This document shows positions 45,496 to 54,108 of a DNA stretch of 64,000 nucleotides, in pieces. The notes under the pieces were generated by a model. The model was not told the origin of the DNA. It made no database searches and saw nothing but the letters and a program-made list of their open reading frames with translations. The translations under genes were made by a program, and so were the position numbers. Source of the DNA: Syntrophus gentianae (GTDB lineage Bacteria > Desulfobacterota > Syntrophia > Syntrophales > Syntrophaceae); the NCBI RefSeq assembly GCF_900109885.1, contig NZ_FOBS01000015.1, positions 1 to 64,000 on the forward strand, given 5' to 3'. Position 1 is the stretch's first letter, and every line of letters begins with the position of its first letter.

Positions 45496-46590
45496 TCATT
45501 CAAGCTCAAAGGCCACGCCGCGCTCCCCCGCAATGGCCTTCAGGCTGTTGTACACGGGTTCTTCCAGAGGGACGCCCGACGATTTGTGCTTTTCATAGAG
45601 TTCGTATTCTTTCTCGCCGTGGACATAGATCCGTTGCTGCCCCTCGGCTTTTTCAGATTCTTTGAGGCGGTCGATGAGATCGTCCATCTTTTCCTGAAAG
45701 ATGTCCATCTCCACGAAATTTTCGATGTTGAGGGCCATGAAAAAGTGTGCGACCAGCGCCGGCTGGCCTTTGCCGCCGGGGCCTCTGACGTCGACCATGT
45801 CGGCATAGGCGCCTCCCGACAGGACGCCGCAGAGGATGTCCACCAGGAGGGCGATGCCGTATCCTTTGTACCCTCCGTAGAGTTCCCCTTCGCCGCCCAG
45901 GGGGAGGATGCCGCCGCCGAGACGGGCGATCATGTTTTTCAAGACCTCTGTCGCATCCGTCGTCATCAGGCCCTTGGAATCCACCGCCCACCCCTGGGGC
46001 ATGTCCTTATCCAGCCGGTCGTAGACCTCCAGCTTGCCGCGGGGGACCACCGAGGTGGCCATGTCCAGAAAAAAGGGACGATTCCGCTTTGTCGGGGCGG
46101 TCAGGCTGATGGGGTTGGTGCCGATGATCATCTTTCTTCCGAAGGTCGGCACCACCAGGGGCGCCGTGTTGGTCATGGAGAGTCCCAGGAGCCCCGCGTC
46201 CAGCATCATCTGCGTATAATAGCCCGCGATGCCGTAGTGATTCGAATTGCGCGCCACAACGATGCCGACCCCGGTTTTTTGTGCCTTCTCGATCGCCTTC
46301 CTTGTCGAGAAATGCCCCACGAGCTGTCCCAGTCCTGCCCGGCCGTCGATTGTGGCGGTGGAGGGGGCTTCGCGCACAACCTCGGGTTGATTGAGAGGCA
46401 GGATGGTGCCGTTCGCCATGCCGTCGACGTAACGGCGTAAACGCGCCACGCCATGGGAGGGAATGCCGCGCAGATCGGCGAGCACCAGATTATCAGCGCA
46501 GATGAGGGCGTCTTCCCGGCGAATGCCGAAACTCAAGAAAACATTCTGTACGAATTGGGATAATTTCAAATCGTTGACATATCGGGTCAT
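45496..46590 (-). CDS. Malate/L-lactate dehydrogenase family (Ldh2/MdhII-type) oxidoreductase
   Basis: A 364-residue NAD(P)-dependent oxidoreductase of the Ldh_2 fold, unrelated to Rossmann-type lactate dehydrogenases. Diagnostic blocks are DLRGIPSHGVARLRRYVDG near residues 40-58 (catalytic His in SHG), VVARNSNHYGIAGYY near 115-129, and MIIGTNPISLTAPT near 155-168, with DMATSVVPRGKLEVY. Members reduce pyruvate, oxaloacetate, 2-oxoacids, ureidoglycolate or delta-1-piperideine-2-carboxylate, and the substrate cannot be chosen here. The start at 46590 has AAGGA 8 bases upstream; the open frame to 46650 is not conserved-looking. Confidence 0.88.
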   Translation of the reverse strand: MTRYVNDLKLSQFVQNVFLSFGIRREDALICADNLVLADLRGIPSHGVARLRRYVDGMANGTILPLNQPEVVREAPSTATIDGRAGLGQLVGHFSTRKAIEKAQKTGVGIVVARNSNHYGIAGYYTQMMLDAGLLGLSMTNTAPLVVPTFGRKMIIGTNPISLTAPTKRNRPFFLDMATSVVPRGKLEVYDRLDKDMPQGWAVDSKGLMTTDATEVLKNMIARLGGGILPLGGEGELYGGYKGYGIALLVDILCGVLSGGAYADMVDVRGPGGKGQPALVAHFFMALNIENFVEMDIFQEKMDDLIDRLKESEKAEGQQRIYVHGEKEYELYEKHKSSGVPLEEPVYNSLKAIAGERGVAFELE

Positions 46591-46725
46591 AGGATGATCC
46601 TTCTTCAAAAAATTGACCGTTACGCTACCTGAGATTGCGGATATTATCAAGTTGATTTGGGGAAGACCTTAAACAACGCCTTGACAGCAAAAAGAGAATA
46701 TGCTTTTCTGCCCTTACCATAGCGC

Positions 46726-46820
46726 ATAAGGGGAGGTCGTTATTTCGGCCTGAGAGTTCCGCAAGTTCGAGCGGATGACCCTCACAACCTGATCCGGGTA
46801 ATGCCGGCGGAGGGAGTGCA
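46726..46820 (+). promoter_or_regulatory. TPP riboswitch (THI element)
   Basis: The conserved thi-box blocks are all present and in order: GGGGAGG, CGGCCTGAGAG, ACAACCTGATCCGGGTAATG and CCGGCGGAGGGAG. It lies directly upstream of the thiamine operon and binds thiamine pyrophosphate. A strong terminator follows 10 bases later, so control is by premature transcription termination when TPP is abundant. Confidence 0.96.
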
Positions 46821-46829
46821 AGAGACATC

Positions 46830-46869
46830 AAAGCCCTTATGCCCGGAAATTCAGGCATAAGGGCTTTTT
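46830..46869 (+). terminator. Riboswitch-controlled intrinsic terminator
   Basis: AAAGCCCTTATGCC at 46830-46843 pairs perfectly with 46854-46867 and is followed by a TTTTTA run. It stands between the TPP aptamer and thiE, 14 bases before the thiE start, as expected for the OFF state of a transcriptional TPP switch. Confidence 0.93.
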
Positions 46870-46882
46870 ATTTGAGGTGAGA

Positions 46883-47545
46883 ATGTCCACAGTCAATACG
46901 CGCTCTCTGAAGGATCGCAGTCTATATCTCGTGCTGACGGAGGAATACGGCAACGGAAGGTCCCTGAGAGAAATCGCCGCAGAGGCGGTTGCCGGGGGAA
47001 TCGATCTCCTCCAGATGCGGGAGAAATCCAAATCGCGGGAGGAGCTTCTCCGGCTGGGGGGTGACCTGGCCGCCCTCTGCCGCAGGAACGGGGTGACTTT
47101 CATCGTCAATGACGATCCCCTCCTTGCTGCGGAGCTGGATGCCGATGGGGTCCATCTGGGGCAGGAGGACCTTCAGCGCTGTCCGGTCGATAGGGCGAGG
47201 GAGATTCTGGGGCGGGACCGCATTATCGGCATCTCGACGCATTCTGTGGAACAGTTTCGCCGGGCCAGCGGCCTGGATGCCGATTACCTTGCCTTCGGAC
47301 CCATCTTTCCGACCCGGACCAAGGACTATTCCATCGGGACGGCGGAGATCCGGGAAGTCCTGCGCCTGGCCACGAAACCCGTCGTCTTTATTGGAGGGGT
47401 CAATCCGGCCAATTTCGAGATCCTGCGAAAGGAGGGGGTCACCTTCGTGGCGCTGATCCGCGACATCATGCAGGCGCAGGACATTGCCGCCCGGGCGGGC
47501 TGGTACAAGGAGCAATTGAAAAAGGCAGGAGGAACGCGCAGATGA
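46883..47545 (+). CDS. thiE: Thiamine-phosphate synthase
   Basis: A 220-residue TIM-barrel enzyme joining hydroxymethylpyrimidine-PP and thiazole-phosphate to thiamine phosphate. Conserved blocks: GGIDLLQMREKSKSREELLR, the pyrophosphate site FIVNDDPLLAAELDADGVHL and GQEDL, then AFGPIFPTRTKDYSIG and FIGGVNPANF near the phosphate loop. The ATG at 46883 has GAGGTGA just upstream; a GTG six bases earlier is in frame. It is the first gene of the operon and overlaps thiS by 4 bases. Confidence 0.95.
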   Translation: MSTVNTRSLKDRSLYLVLTEEYGNGRSLREIAAEAVAGGIDLLQMREKSKSREELLRLGGDLAALCRRNGVTFIVNDDPLLAAELDADGVHLGQEDLQRCPVDRAREILGRDRIIGISTHSVEQFRRASGLDADYLAFGPIFPTRTKDYSIGTAEIREVLRLATKPVVFIGGVNPANFEILRKEGVTFVALIRDIMQAQDIAARAGWYKEQLKKAGGTRR

Positions 47546-47745
47546 GGGTGAGGATCAACGGCAGGGAGGAAAACCTGCCGGACGGGCTTGTGAGCCTGCA
47601 GGAACTCGTGGAAAACCGGGGGCTGGTCCCGGAGCGGGTCGTCGTCGAGGTGAACCTCCAGGTCATTTCCCGCGAGGACTGGCCGACGGTGCGCCTCCAG
47701 GAGGAAGATTCGATTGAAATCGTCAGTTTTGTCGGAGGGGGATAA
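47542..47745 (+). CDS. thiS: Thiamine biosynthesis sulfur-carrier protein
   Basis: A 67-residue ubiquitin-fold protein ending in VSFVGGG, the Gly-Gly tail that is adenylated by ThiF and thiocarboxylated before donating sulfur to thiazole formation. [20 protein letters not shown] is a normal ThiS N-terminus. The terminal Gly is followed directly by TAA, with no extension to be trimmed. Confidence 0.93.
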   Translation: MRVRINGREENLPDGLVSLQELVENRGLVPERVVVEVNLQVISREDWPTVRLQEEDSIEIVSFVGGG

Positions 47746-47746
47746 A

Positions 47747-48541
47747 ATGGAAGATCTGCTGGAAATCGGGGGCAAAAAGATCGCCTGCCGGCTTTTTGTG
47801 GGAACGGGCAAGTATGCCGGAAACGCCCAGATGCGGGAGGCCCTGCTGGCCGCGGAGGCCGACGTGGTCACTGTAGCCCTGAGGAGGGTCGACAGCGGCG
47901 CGAAAGCGGAGAACATCCTGGATTACATCCCGCCGTCCTGCACCGTGATGATCAACACCTCCGGCGCGCGCAATGCCGAGGAGGCGATCCGGATCGCGCG
48001 GCTCGCCAAGGCTGCCGGGGCGGGAAACTGGATCAAGATTGAGGTCATTGCCGACAGCAAGTATCTTCTCCCCGACAACCTGGAAACCCTGAAGGCGACG
48101 GAAACCCTGGTGAAGGAAGGCTTTGTGGTCTTTCCCTACATGAGCCCCGATCTGTCCATGGCCCGGCGGCTGGCCGACTGCGGTGCGGCGGCCGTGATGC
48201 CCCTGGGTTCGCCGATCGGTACCAACCGGGGGGTGAGGACTCGGGAACTGGTGGAGATTCTGATCCGGGAAATTCAGGTGCCGATCATTGTGGATGCCGG
48301 GTTGGGGAAACCCTCCGATGCCTGTTTGTGCATGGAGATGGGGTGCAGCGCCGTGATGGTCAATACCGCCATTGCCGTTTCCCCGAATCCCGTGGATCTT
48401 GCCCGGGCCTTCAGTCTGGCGGTAAAGGCGGGCAGGCTGGCCTACCGGAGCGGCATGCCCGAAAGGGCCGTCGAGGCGAGGGCTTCGTCCCCGCTGACGG
48501 GATTTTTAAGGGAGACCGACGACGAAAAGGTCCGTCCATGA
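47747..48541 (+). CDS. thiG: Thiazole synthase
   Basis: A 264-residue TIM-barrel that builds the thiazole phosphate from deoxyxylulose-5-phosphate, ThiS thiocarboxylate and dehydroglycine. Typical blocks: [47 protein letters not shown] (Schiff-base Lys in the IKIEV strand), [11 protein letters not shown] and GLGKPSDA. The ATG at 47747 is one base after the thiS stop and has GGAGGGG upstream. Its stop overlaps the thiH start (ATGA). Confidence 0.96.
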   Translation: MEDLLEIGGKKIACRLFVGTGKYAGNAQMREALLAAEADVVTVALRRVDSGAKAENILDYIPPSCTVMINTSGARNAEEAIRIARLAKAAGAGNWIKIEVIADSKYLLPDNLETLKATETLVKEGFVVFPYMSPDLSMARRLADCGAAAVMPLGSPIGTNRGVRTRELVEILIREIQVPIIVDAGLGKPSDACLCMEMGCSAVMVNTAIAVSPNPVDLARAFSLAVKAGRLAYRSGMPERAVEARASSPLTGFLRETDDEKVRP

Positions 48542-49653
48542 GCTTCTACGACCTCTATTGCCAGTACCGGGACCGGGAATGGGAAGGCGATTTTGCCGCC
48601 GTTTCGGAGGTGGACGTCGAAGGGGTCCTGCGGCGGGAACATCTGACCTTTCCCGATTTTCTCGTCCTCCTCTCTCCGGCCGCCGAAGGATTTCTGGAGC
48701 CAATGGCGCAGAAGGCCCGGGCACTGACGCTGCGTTATTTCGGCCGAACCATCCAGCTCTATGCGCCGCTTTACGTCTCCGATTACTGTGAGAATTCCTG
48801 CCTCTACTGCAGTTTCAGTGCGAAAAACCGGCGGGAACGGAGAAAACTCAGCCTCCCGGAGGTCAATGGCGAGGCGGCCTTTATTGCCGCGACGGGTTTG
48901 CAGCACATCCTTCTGCTGACGGGGGAGTCGAAAAAGAAAAGTCCCGTCGGTTATCTCCGGGATTGCGCGGGGGTGCTCAAAAGGCATTTCTCTTCGATCG
49001 CTATTGAAGTCTATCCCCTTTCGGAAGAGGATTATGCAAGCCTGGTGGCCCAAGGCGTGGATGGACTGACCCTCTATCAGGAAACCTACGATGAGAATCT
49101 CTACCGGGTGCTCCATCCCGCGGGACCGAAAGGGAATTTCCGCTACCGCCTGGAGGCCCCGGAACGGGGTGCCGCGGCCCGGATGAGACAGGTGAATATC
49201 GGGGCCCTCCTCGGCCTGGCGGATTGGCGAAGAGAGGTCCTGATGGTCGGGCTCCATGCCCGGTATCTCCAGGATCGCTTCCCCGATGTGGAAATCGGGG
49301 CCTCCGTGCCGAGATTGAGGCCCTTCGTGGGCGCCTTCCAGGGTTCTTGCGAGGTCAACGATCAAAACATCGTGCAGATTATTCTGGCCCTGCGACTCTT
49401 TCTGCCCCGGCTGGGCATCGCCCTTTCCACCCGCGAAGATTCCCGTTTACGCGATTGCCTGATTCCCCTGGGCATTACCCGGATGTCGGCCGGTTCAGCC
49501 ACCAGCGTCGGCGGTTATACGACTCCGGCGGGAGCGGAAGAAGCCCTGCCTCAATTCGAGATCGCCGACTCCCGGAGCGTTCCGGAGATCATGGCCCGAC
49601 TCCGGGAAAGGGGGTACGATCCGGTGTTGAAAGACTGGATACCGGGAATATGA
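48538..49653 (+). CDS. thiH: 2-iminoacetate synthase (radical SAM)
   Basis: A 371-residue radical SAM enzyme that cleaves tyrosine to give dehydroglycine for ThiG. The iron-sulfur motif is [10 protein letters not shown] (CxxxCxxC) near residues 84-91, and the C-terminal BATS domain contains [20 protein letters not shown] and [13 protein letters not shown]. ThiH instead of the oxygen-dependent ThiO fits an anaerobe. The start overlaps thiG and the stop overlaps thiF, each by 4 bases. Confidence 0.95.
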   Translation: MSFYDLYCQYRDREWEGDFAAVSEVDVEGVLRREHLTFPDFLVLLSPAAEGFLEPMAQKARALTLRYFGRTIQLYAPLYVSDYCENSCLYCSFSAKNRRERRKLSLPEVNGEAAFIAATGLQHILLLTGESKKKSPVGYLRDCAGVLKRHFSSIAIEVYPLSEEDYASLVAQGVDGLTLYQETYDENLYRVLHPAGPKGNFRYRLEAPERGAAARMRQVNIGALLGLADWRREVLMVGLHARYLQDRFPDVEIGASVPRLRPFVGAFQGSCEVNDQNIVQIILALRLFLPRLGIALSTREDSRLRDCLIPLGITRMSAGSATSVGGYTTPAGAEEALPQFEIADSRSVPEIMARLRERGYDPVLKDWIPGI

Positions 49654-50273
49654 GCACGGCCAAGACCTTCCACGAGCAGCTCATCGAAAAGATCGGCAGA
49701 CGGAACTTCGAGCGGCTGCAAAGCATCCGGGTCGGAATCGCAGGGGCAGGGGGTCTGGGATCGAACTGTGCGGCCCATCTGGTCCGGGCCGGGTTCCGCA
49801 ACCTGAAGCTGGTCGATTTCGATGTCGTCGAGGCGGGAAACCTGGACCGCCAGTTTTACTTTGCCGACCAGGTAGGGCAGTACAAGGTCGAAGCCCTCCG
49901 CCGGAACCTCCTGCGGATCACCCCCGATCTGGACCTGGAGATTGAAGTCCAGAAAATAGAGAAAGATTCGGTAAACACGTTGTTTTCCCAATGCGCCGTT
50001 GTCGCCGAGTGCCTGGATCGCGCCGAGGATAAGAGCATGCTGGTTTCCGAACTGCTGCCCCGGAAAAAATTCGTGGTGGCGGTTTCCGGCCTGGGCGGTT
50101 ACGGATCGAGCGATGCCATCCGGGTGCATCCCGTCAGGGAAAATCTCGTTCTGGTCGGGGATCTGCAATCCGATATCGCCTTACGGCCCGCCCTTGCCCC
50201 AAGGGTCGCCATCGTCGCCGCCAAACAGGCCGATGTCATCCTGGAACATGTGTTGTCCCAATCCACCACGTAA
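49650..50273 (+). CDS. thiF: ThiS adenylyltransferase ThiF (short form)
   Basis: A 207-residue E1-like enzyme that adenylates the ThiS C-terminus. The ATP-binding loop is VGIAGAGGLGSNCAAHLVRA near residues 29-48, followed by LVDFDVVEAGNLDRQFYF and the Arg-containing DRAEDKSML. The two zinc-binding CxxC pairs of E. coli ThiF are absent, which is normal for the short ThiF type found in anaerobic thiESGHF operons. The open frame extends upstream inside thiH, but the ATGA overlap at 49650 is the natural start. It is the last gene of the operon. Confidence 0.93.
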   Translation: MSTAKTFHEQLIEKIGRRNFERLQSIRVGIAGAGGLGSNCAAHLVRAGFRNLKLVDFDVVEAGNLDRQFYFADQVGQYKVEALRRNLLRITPDLDLEIEVQKIEKDSVNTLFSQCAVVAECLDRAEDKSMLVSELLPRKKFVVAVSGLGGYGSSDAIRVHPVRENLVLVGDLQSDIALRPALAPRVAIVAAKQADVILEHVLSQSTT

Positions 50274-50609
50274 GAAATCCCTTCCCGATCCGGTAATTTC
50301 AATAGATACATCTTTTTTTATCACAGAAAATTTGCCGCCGCTGTCCGTAAAGTCCACGAACCGGCGAGATTCGCGATCGTCTCAGGGGTGAATATTTTTT
50401 TCTCAGGGAGTTCATCCGGTTTGGGTAATAAGTACCCAGATCTTCTTCGGGGGTATTTGGGCATAAAATCATAACAGTCTGGAATTATGAAGAATTGATC
50501 GAGATTTCATGGCGGGATGTACGGGATGGTATAGAAGTTGGATTTGCTATGCATTAAAGGCAAAACCAACCGTTAACGGCCAGAAAAAACGAGAGTAAAG
50601 AGGACTGAT
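50274..50609. other. 336-base spacer after the thiamine operon
   Basis: No gene or clear terminator is visible. It contains a short imperfect hairpin around GGGTAATAAGTACCC (50424-50438) and an AT-rich stretch before the next gene. A TTGG-x7-TGC string near 50538-50551 superficially resembles a sigma-54 site but its spacing is one base short. Confidence 0.4.
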
Positions 50610-51581
50610 ATGAAGAAAATACTGTTAGCGACAATCATCCTGGGACTGCTGATGTCTTTCCAGGGCTGCTTTATCGGCGTCGACCCGAACTCGGACGGTT
50701 ATTATGGGGGTGAAACAGGCTACGAACCACCGCCCATCGGATTTGAGCAACCTCCGGAGGTGATCGCGATGCCCTATGCAAGCGATGTCTATGTCGTTCC
50801 GGATGTAAGTGTAGACTTGTTCTTCTGGGATGGCTGGTGGTGGCGCCCTTGGAATAATCAGTGGTATCGGTCACATAATTATAACGGGGGCTGGACTCGT
50901 TACAACAGCGTGCCGAGTTTTTATCATGATGTAGATCCGGGCTGGAGAGGAAATTATCGAAATCACAGTTGGCAGGGCAATCGGTGGAACTATGAAAGAA
51001 TTCCTAATCAGCGACTCCAACAGAACTGGAAAAACTGGCACAATAATAAATATTGGGAAAAAGAAAAGAGTTGGGGCGTGCAAGGTTTGAGACCCGGACA
51101 GCCGCGTCCCGGAGATCAACCGAGATACGATGTCAAACAGCATCGTTCCGACGATCAACCGAGATATGATGTGAAACAGCCACGCCCCGGAGATCAACAG
51201 AGATATGATGTCAAGCAGAAACGTCCCGGAGATCAACCGAGATACGATGTCAAGCAGCCGCGTCCCGGAGATCAACCGAGATACGATGTCAAGCAGCCGG
51301 GTCCCGGAGATCCACCGAGATATGATGTCAAACAGAAACGTCCGGAAGATCCACCGAAATATGATGTCAGAAAGACACGTCCGGAAGATCCACCCAAACG
51401 TGATGTCAAAAAGCCGCGGCCTGAAGATCAGCCCAAGCAGAATGTAAAGAAGCAAAATACTAACGATAAAGAGCCCAGAGGGATCAAGTCGGATTCCCAG
51501 AATAAGCAGCAAATAAAGGATAAAAAAGAAAAGGAAAAACGCGAAAAGAAGGAACAAGAAAACAAGGATATTTTGAGATAA
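50610..51581 (+). CDS. Exported protein with WxxW-rich head and nine 13-residue tail repeats
   Basis: A 323-residue protein of unknown function. The signal sequence LLATIILGLLMSFQGCF has a weak lipobox (FQGC), so lipidation is possible. Residues 60-150 are rich in Trp, Tyr, Arg and Asn, with WDGWWWRPWNNQWYR, resembling YXWGXW-type envelope proteins. From about residue 163 there are nine tandem 13-residue repeats of consensus Q-x-R-P-G-D-Q-P-R-Y-D-V-K, whose later units drift to E-D-P-P-K. The tail then becomes almost purely Lys/Glu/Gln, very basic overall. GAGG lies 7 bases before the ATG. Such a tail may bind anionic polymer or peptidoglycan, which is inference. Confidence 0.85.
   Translation: MKKILLATIILGLLMSFQGCFIGVDPNSDGYYGGETGYEPPPIGFEQPPEVIAMPYASDVYVVPDVSVDLFFWDGWWWRPWNNQWYRSHNYNGGWTRYNSVPSFYHDVDPGWRGNYRNHSWQGNRWNYERIPNQRLQQNWKNWHNNKYWEKEKSWGVQGLRPGQPRPGDQPRYDVKQHRSDDQPRYDVKQPRPGDQQRYDVKQKRPGDQPRYDVKQPRPGDQPRYDVKQPGPGDPPRYDVKQKRPEDPPKYDVRKTRPEDPPKRDVKKPRPEDQPKQNVKKQNTNDKEPRGIKSDSQNKQQIKDKKEKEKREKKEQENKDILR
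51122..51445 (+). repeat. 39-bp tandem coding repeat
   Basis: Roughly nine 39-base units encode the 13-residue repeats in the gene above. The core GATCAACCGAGATAYGATGT recurs nearly unchanged through 51113-51290, then diverges to CCACCGAAA forms. This suggests recent internal duplications at the 5' part and older ones at the 3' part. Confidence 0.85.
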
Positions 51582-51623
51582 AGGGGGCTGGATGCAGCAC
51601 GCTGCCACACCCCGGCCCCTTTA
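51578..51623. terminator. Bidirectional terminator hairpin
   Basis: ATAAAGGGGGCTGG at the very end of the repeat-protein gene pairs with CCCGGCCCCTTTAT at 51610-51623. The A/T borders allow function on both strands between two convergent genes. Confidence 0.7.
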
Positions 51624-51640
51624 TGAGTGAACTGGTCGCG

Positions 51641-51671
51641 GACTGAAGGGGTTTCTCCTATCCCCTCAGTC
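51641..51671. terminator. Second hairpin between convergent genes
   Basis: GACTGAAGGGG at 51641-51651 pairs with CCCCTCAGTC at 51662-51671, with one bulged base. It follows the first hairpin and lies 20 bases after the rhodanese stop on the minus strand. Confidence 0.55.
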
Positions 51672-51690
51672 CTCGACCCAATAATAAGGA

Positions 51691-52614
51691 TCACGGTTCA
51701 ATCTTTGCGTTCGGGTCTTTTGACCATTCCTGCATGGAGCCGTCGTAATTTTTTACATTTTTGTATCCGAGCGCTTCATGCAGGATGAACCACCAGGCAC
51801 TGGCTACCCGTCCCGTATCACAGTAGACGGTGATTTCCCGGGACAGATCGCTGCCCACAACGCCGGAGGCCATATTCTTCAATTGCGCCTCGTCTTTGAA
51901 AGTATAGCAGCATGTTTCAAGATGTTCGCCCGGCGGATACTTATCGAAGACCTGTGCTGTCGGGAGGTTGACCGCCCCTGCGATTCGGCCCGCCTTTGAG
52001 ACGAAGGGAAGCTTGTTCTTGCCGCTGAAAAAATCCGGCTCCCGGACATCGACAATCAAGGCTTTTCCCAGGTGAGCCATGACATAGTCTTTACTCGCGA
52101 AAACATTCCTGTTGAACGTTCCCTTGTAAGGCTTTGCCTTTGGTTTCACGGCCTCCGTTGACACCGTCCGTTTTTCCCTCAAAATCCACTTGTTGTGCCC
52201 CCCATCGAGGACACCGACTGTCTTGACTCCGGCGTATTTCAGCGTCCAGGCAACCCGGGTCGCGTTGACCCGGTCGGGACCCGATTCCGTTGCCCCGGCG
52301 ACAACAACGATCGAGTCAGGGCTGATGCCTGCAGAACTCAAGAGATCGACGAGTTCATCATCCTCGGGAAGCTGGTTGTCGATGTCCCCCCTTTTGACCG
52401 CCCACGTCCCGTAGAACAGGCTGATCGCGCCGGGAATGTGAGCGGTCCGGTAGTCTTCAACTTTCCGGATGTCCACGATGATCACTTTGGGATTATTCAG
52501 ATTCTCCTGCAGCCAATCGGTCGACACAATCGGTGAGAACTCCTCGGCAAGCGCCGCCAGGGGCATTAAAAGGAAAAGGATCAACAGAAGAGAAAAACAT
52601 TTAATCTTTTTCAT
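51691..52614 (-). CDS. Exported two-domain rhodanese-like sulfurtransferase
   Basis: A 307-residue protein with a clear signal peptide (MKKIKCFSLLLILFLLMPLA, cleavage near ALA) and two rhodanese domains. The C-terminal domain has the active-site loop VYCDTGRVASAWW with the catalytic Cys, near residue 265. The N-terminal domain has no Cys at the equivalent position (VVAGATESGPDRVNA), so it is structural, as in thiosulfate sulfurtransferases of the SseA type. It starts at 52614 with AAAGGAGG 5 bases upstream. It lies 37 bases downstream of the multiheme selenocytochrome gene. The export signal and the pairing suggest a periplasmic sulfur or selenium transfer role connected to the cytochrome, which is inference. 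Confidence 0.88.
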   Translation of the reverse strand: MKKIKCFSLLLILFLLMPLAALAEEFSPIVSTDWLQENLNNPKVIIVDIRKVEDYRTAHIPGAISLFYGTWAVKRGDIDNQLPEDDELVDLLSSAGISPDSIVVVAGATESGPDRVNATRVAWTLKYAGVKTVGVLDGGHNKWILREKRTVSTEAVKPKAKPYKGTFNRNVFASKDYVMAHLGKALIVDVREPDFFSGKNKLPFVSKAGRIAGAVNLPTAQVFDKYPPGEHLETCCYTFKDEAQLKNMASGVVGSDLSREITVYCDTGRVASAWWFILHEALGYKNVKNYDGSMQEWSKDPNAKIEP

Positions 52615-52651
52615 CAGGGCCTCCTTTCTGCGTTCCATCCATAAATAAAGT

Positions 52652-53893
52652 TTATCGGTTGATGGGTTTGGGGGTGAAAATCAATTCCTCGTTTGCCTTG
52701 GCTCCTCCTTTCAGGAGCGTTTCCTTTGTCAGGAAGCCGGTCCGGTCCTTATGGCAGGAATCGCAGGACCGGGTCCGGTCCGTGCGCTTCCTGATGTTGT
52801 GCGCCGGGGTATTCCAGTAATTCGGAAGGGCGTCGTAATGCTCCATGCGAATACCCGCCTTCACAAAGGAGTCCCGGACGGTGGGGACGATGCGGAGCGT
52901 CGTCACCTCTTTGCTGTTCCGGGGATTCTTCCCGAGGAAAAAGCCCGGTTCGGATTTGGCCCCGGTCCCTTCGTGACAATTGGTGCAGTTCCGATACTGG
53001 CCGCCGGCATGGCAGCCGTAGCAGCTCACCTTGCCGCGGTGAACGGTGTGGGCCGTTTTCGTCAGCGGCTTCTCCGAATGGATCGTCTGATGGCAACCCG
53101 TACAAGTCGGCCGATCTTTCACCTCCTGTTTCGTCAGATACATCGTCCCGTCGCCATGGAGCTCCTGCTTCTTGTGGCAGTCGAGGCACATCATCCCCTT
53201 CTGATAATGGACATCCGTCGTGCCGCCGTATTCCCCCGTATATTCCGGGTAGACGCGCCCTCCATGGCAGAAGGCGCAGGTCTTTCCTTCGTCCTTCTTG
53301 ACGAATTTATGCCCCTGGATGAGGCCCAGGCTTACTCCCGAAACAGACGGCGATTTCACGTGGCACCCGCCGCAGGAGGCGTGGCAGCTCCGGCAGGATT
53401 TTTCGAAGACATCCTTGTCGAAGGTTTTCAGCTCCGCCTGAGAAAACCTTCCCATGACCCCCTGCCTCTGGCCGATCGTCGTATAATGGAGGGATTTCCC
53501 ATACGTGGCGGCAATCTTCCCGTGGCATCGGCCGCAGGTTTCGAGCCTGTCCGATGGTCGGCACACGAGGCCCTTATGGGCGGATTCTTTTGTTGCACTC
53601 TCCTTGTCGCCCTTGTGGCAGGAACTGCATCCCTGGGAAAAATGGGGGTCTTTGGCTAGAAGTGCGGGGTCGACGAGATATCCCTTGTAATAATCTTCCG
53701 CCTTCACGGGCGGAGGCGCCCCCGCTCATCCCTCGCCTTCACCGCCGAGGGTGGGCGCCTTGACAAGGGTCTTCATCTTCTCGCCATCCGTATGGCAGGA
53801 AAGGCATTGATTGACAAAGCTTGCTCCCACCCATGCCGGCAGGAGGAAAAGGGAAAGGAAAAGCACTGAGAGGAAAAGACGATTCGTTTTCAT
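52652..53893 (-). CDS. Eleven-heme c-type cytochrome with in-frame UGA (selenocysteine)
   Basis: Read through an in-frame TGA, the gene gives 413 residues. A signal peptide (RLFLSVLFLSLFLLPAWVGA) is followed at once by a heme site C-L-S-C-H at residues 30-34. The TGA is codon 56 (53726-53728), in the context GEGEG-U-AGAPPP. Ten further CXXCH motifs follow: CSSCH, CGRCH, CRSCH, CGGCH, CAFCH, CLDCH, CTGCH, CYGCH, CTNCH and CDSCH. The ATG at 53893 has GGAGG 5 bases upstream. If translation began after the TGA (GTG at 53707), the protein would have no export signal, although c-type heme attachment happens only in the periplasm. A hairpin suited to a SECIS follows the TGA. It shares an operon with the exported rhodanese. 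Confidence 0.86.
53697..53714 (-). promoter_or_regulatory. Candidate SECIS hairpin of the cytochrome gene
   Basis: On the minus strand TCCGCC and GGCGGA form a perfect 6-bp stem with loop CGTGAA. The loop begins 18 bases after the UGA and has G at its second position. The size, distance and loop G match the bacterial SECIS consensus recognised by SelB. Confidence 0.65.
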
Positions 53894-54108
53894 GGCTTCC
53901 TCCAAATTCTGTGGTCAAGACCACTCAATCAAAAGGAGTTGAAAAGGATGCCGTCTGTTTCGGATGAAGAATTTTCTTCAGACTGTATGCCCGCTGCCGG
54001 GGGTGCGCAGCGACTTTCATGAATTTTATTGAATTTTAACAGTAATCCATACTTCAATCAATCTTTTTCATTACAGGGTGGGAAAATGGCAGGCGTTTGT
54101 GAAAAGGG

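Noticed and set aside
50538-50551. Sigma-54 promoter upstream of the repeat-protein gene
   Set aside because: The GG-to-GC distance is one base short of the required spacing and the flanking consensus is absent.
51122-51445. CRISPR-like array suggested by 39-bp repeats
   Set aside because: The units are contiguous, keep a reading frame, and have no unique spacers; they encode the 13-residue protein repeat.
50871-51608. Hydrophobic minus-strand frame opposite the repeat protein
   Set aside because: Its leucine/isoleucine-rich translation is the direct consequence of the opposite-strand Lys/Glu/Asp repeats and has no start signal.
53705-53728. The TGA in the cytochrome gene as a disabling nonsense mutation, with a new start at GTG 53707
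   Set aside because: The product from 53707 would lack an export signal although it needs periplasmic heme attachment. The upstream part in the same frame has a perfect ribosome site, signal peptide and heme motif, and a SECIS-like hairpin follows.
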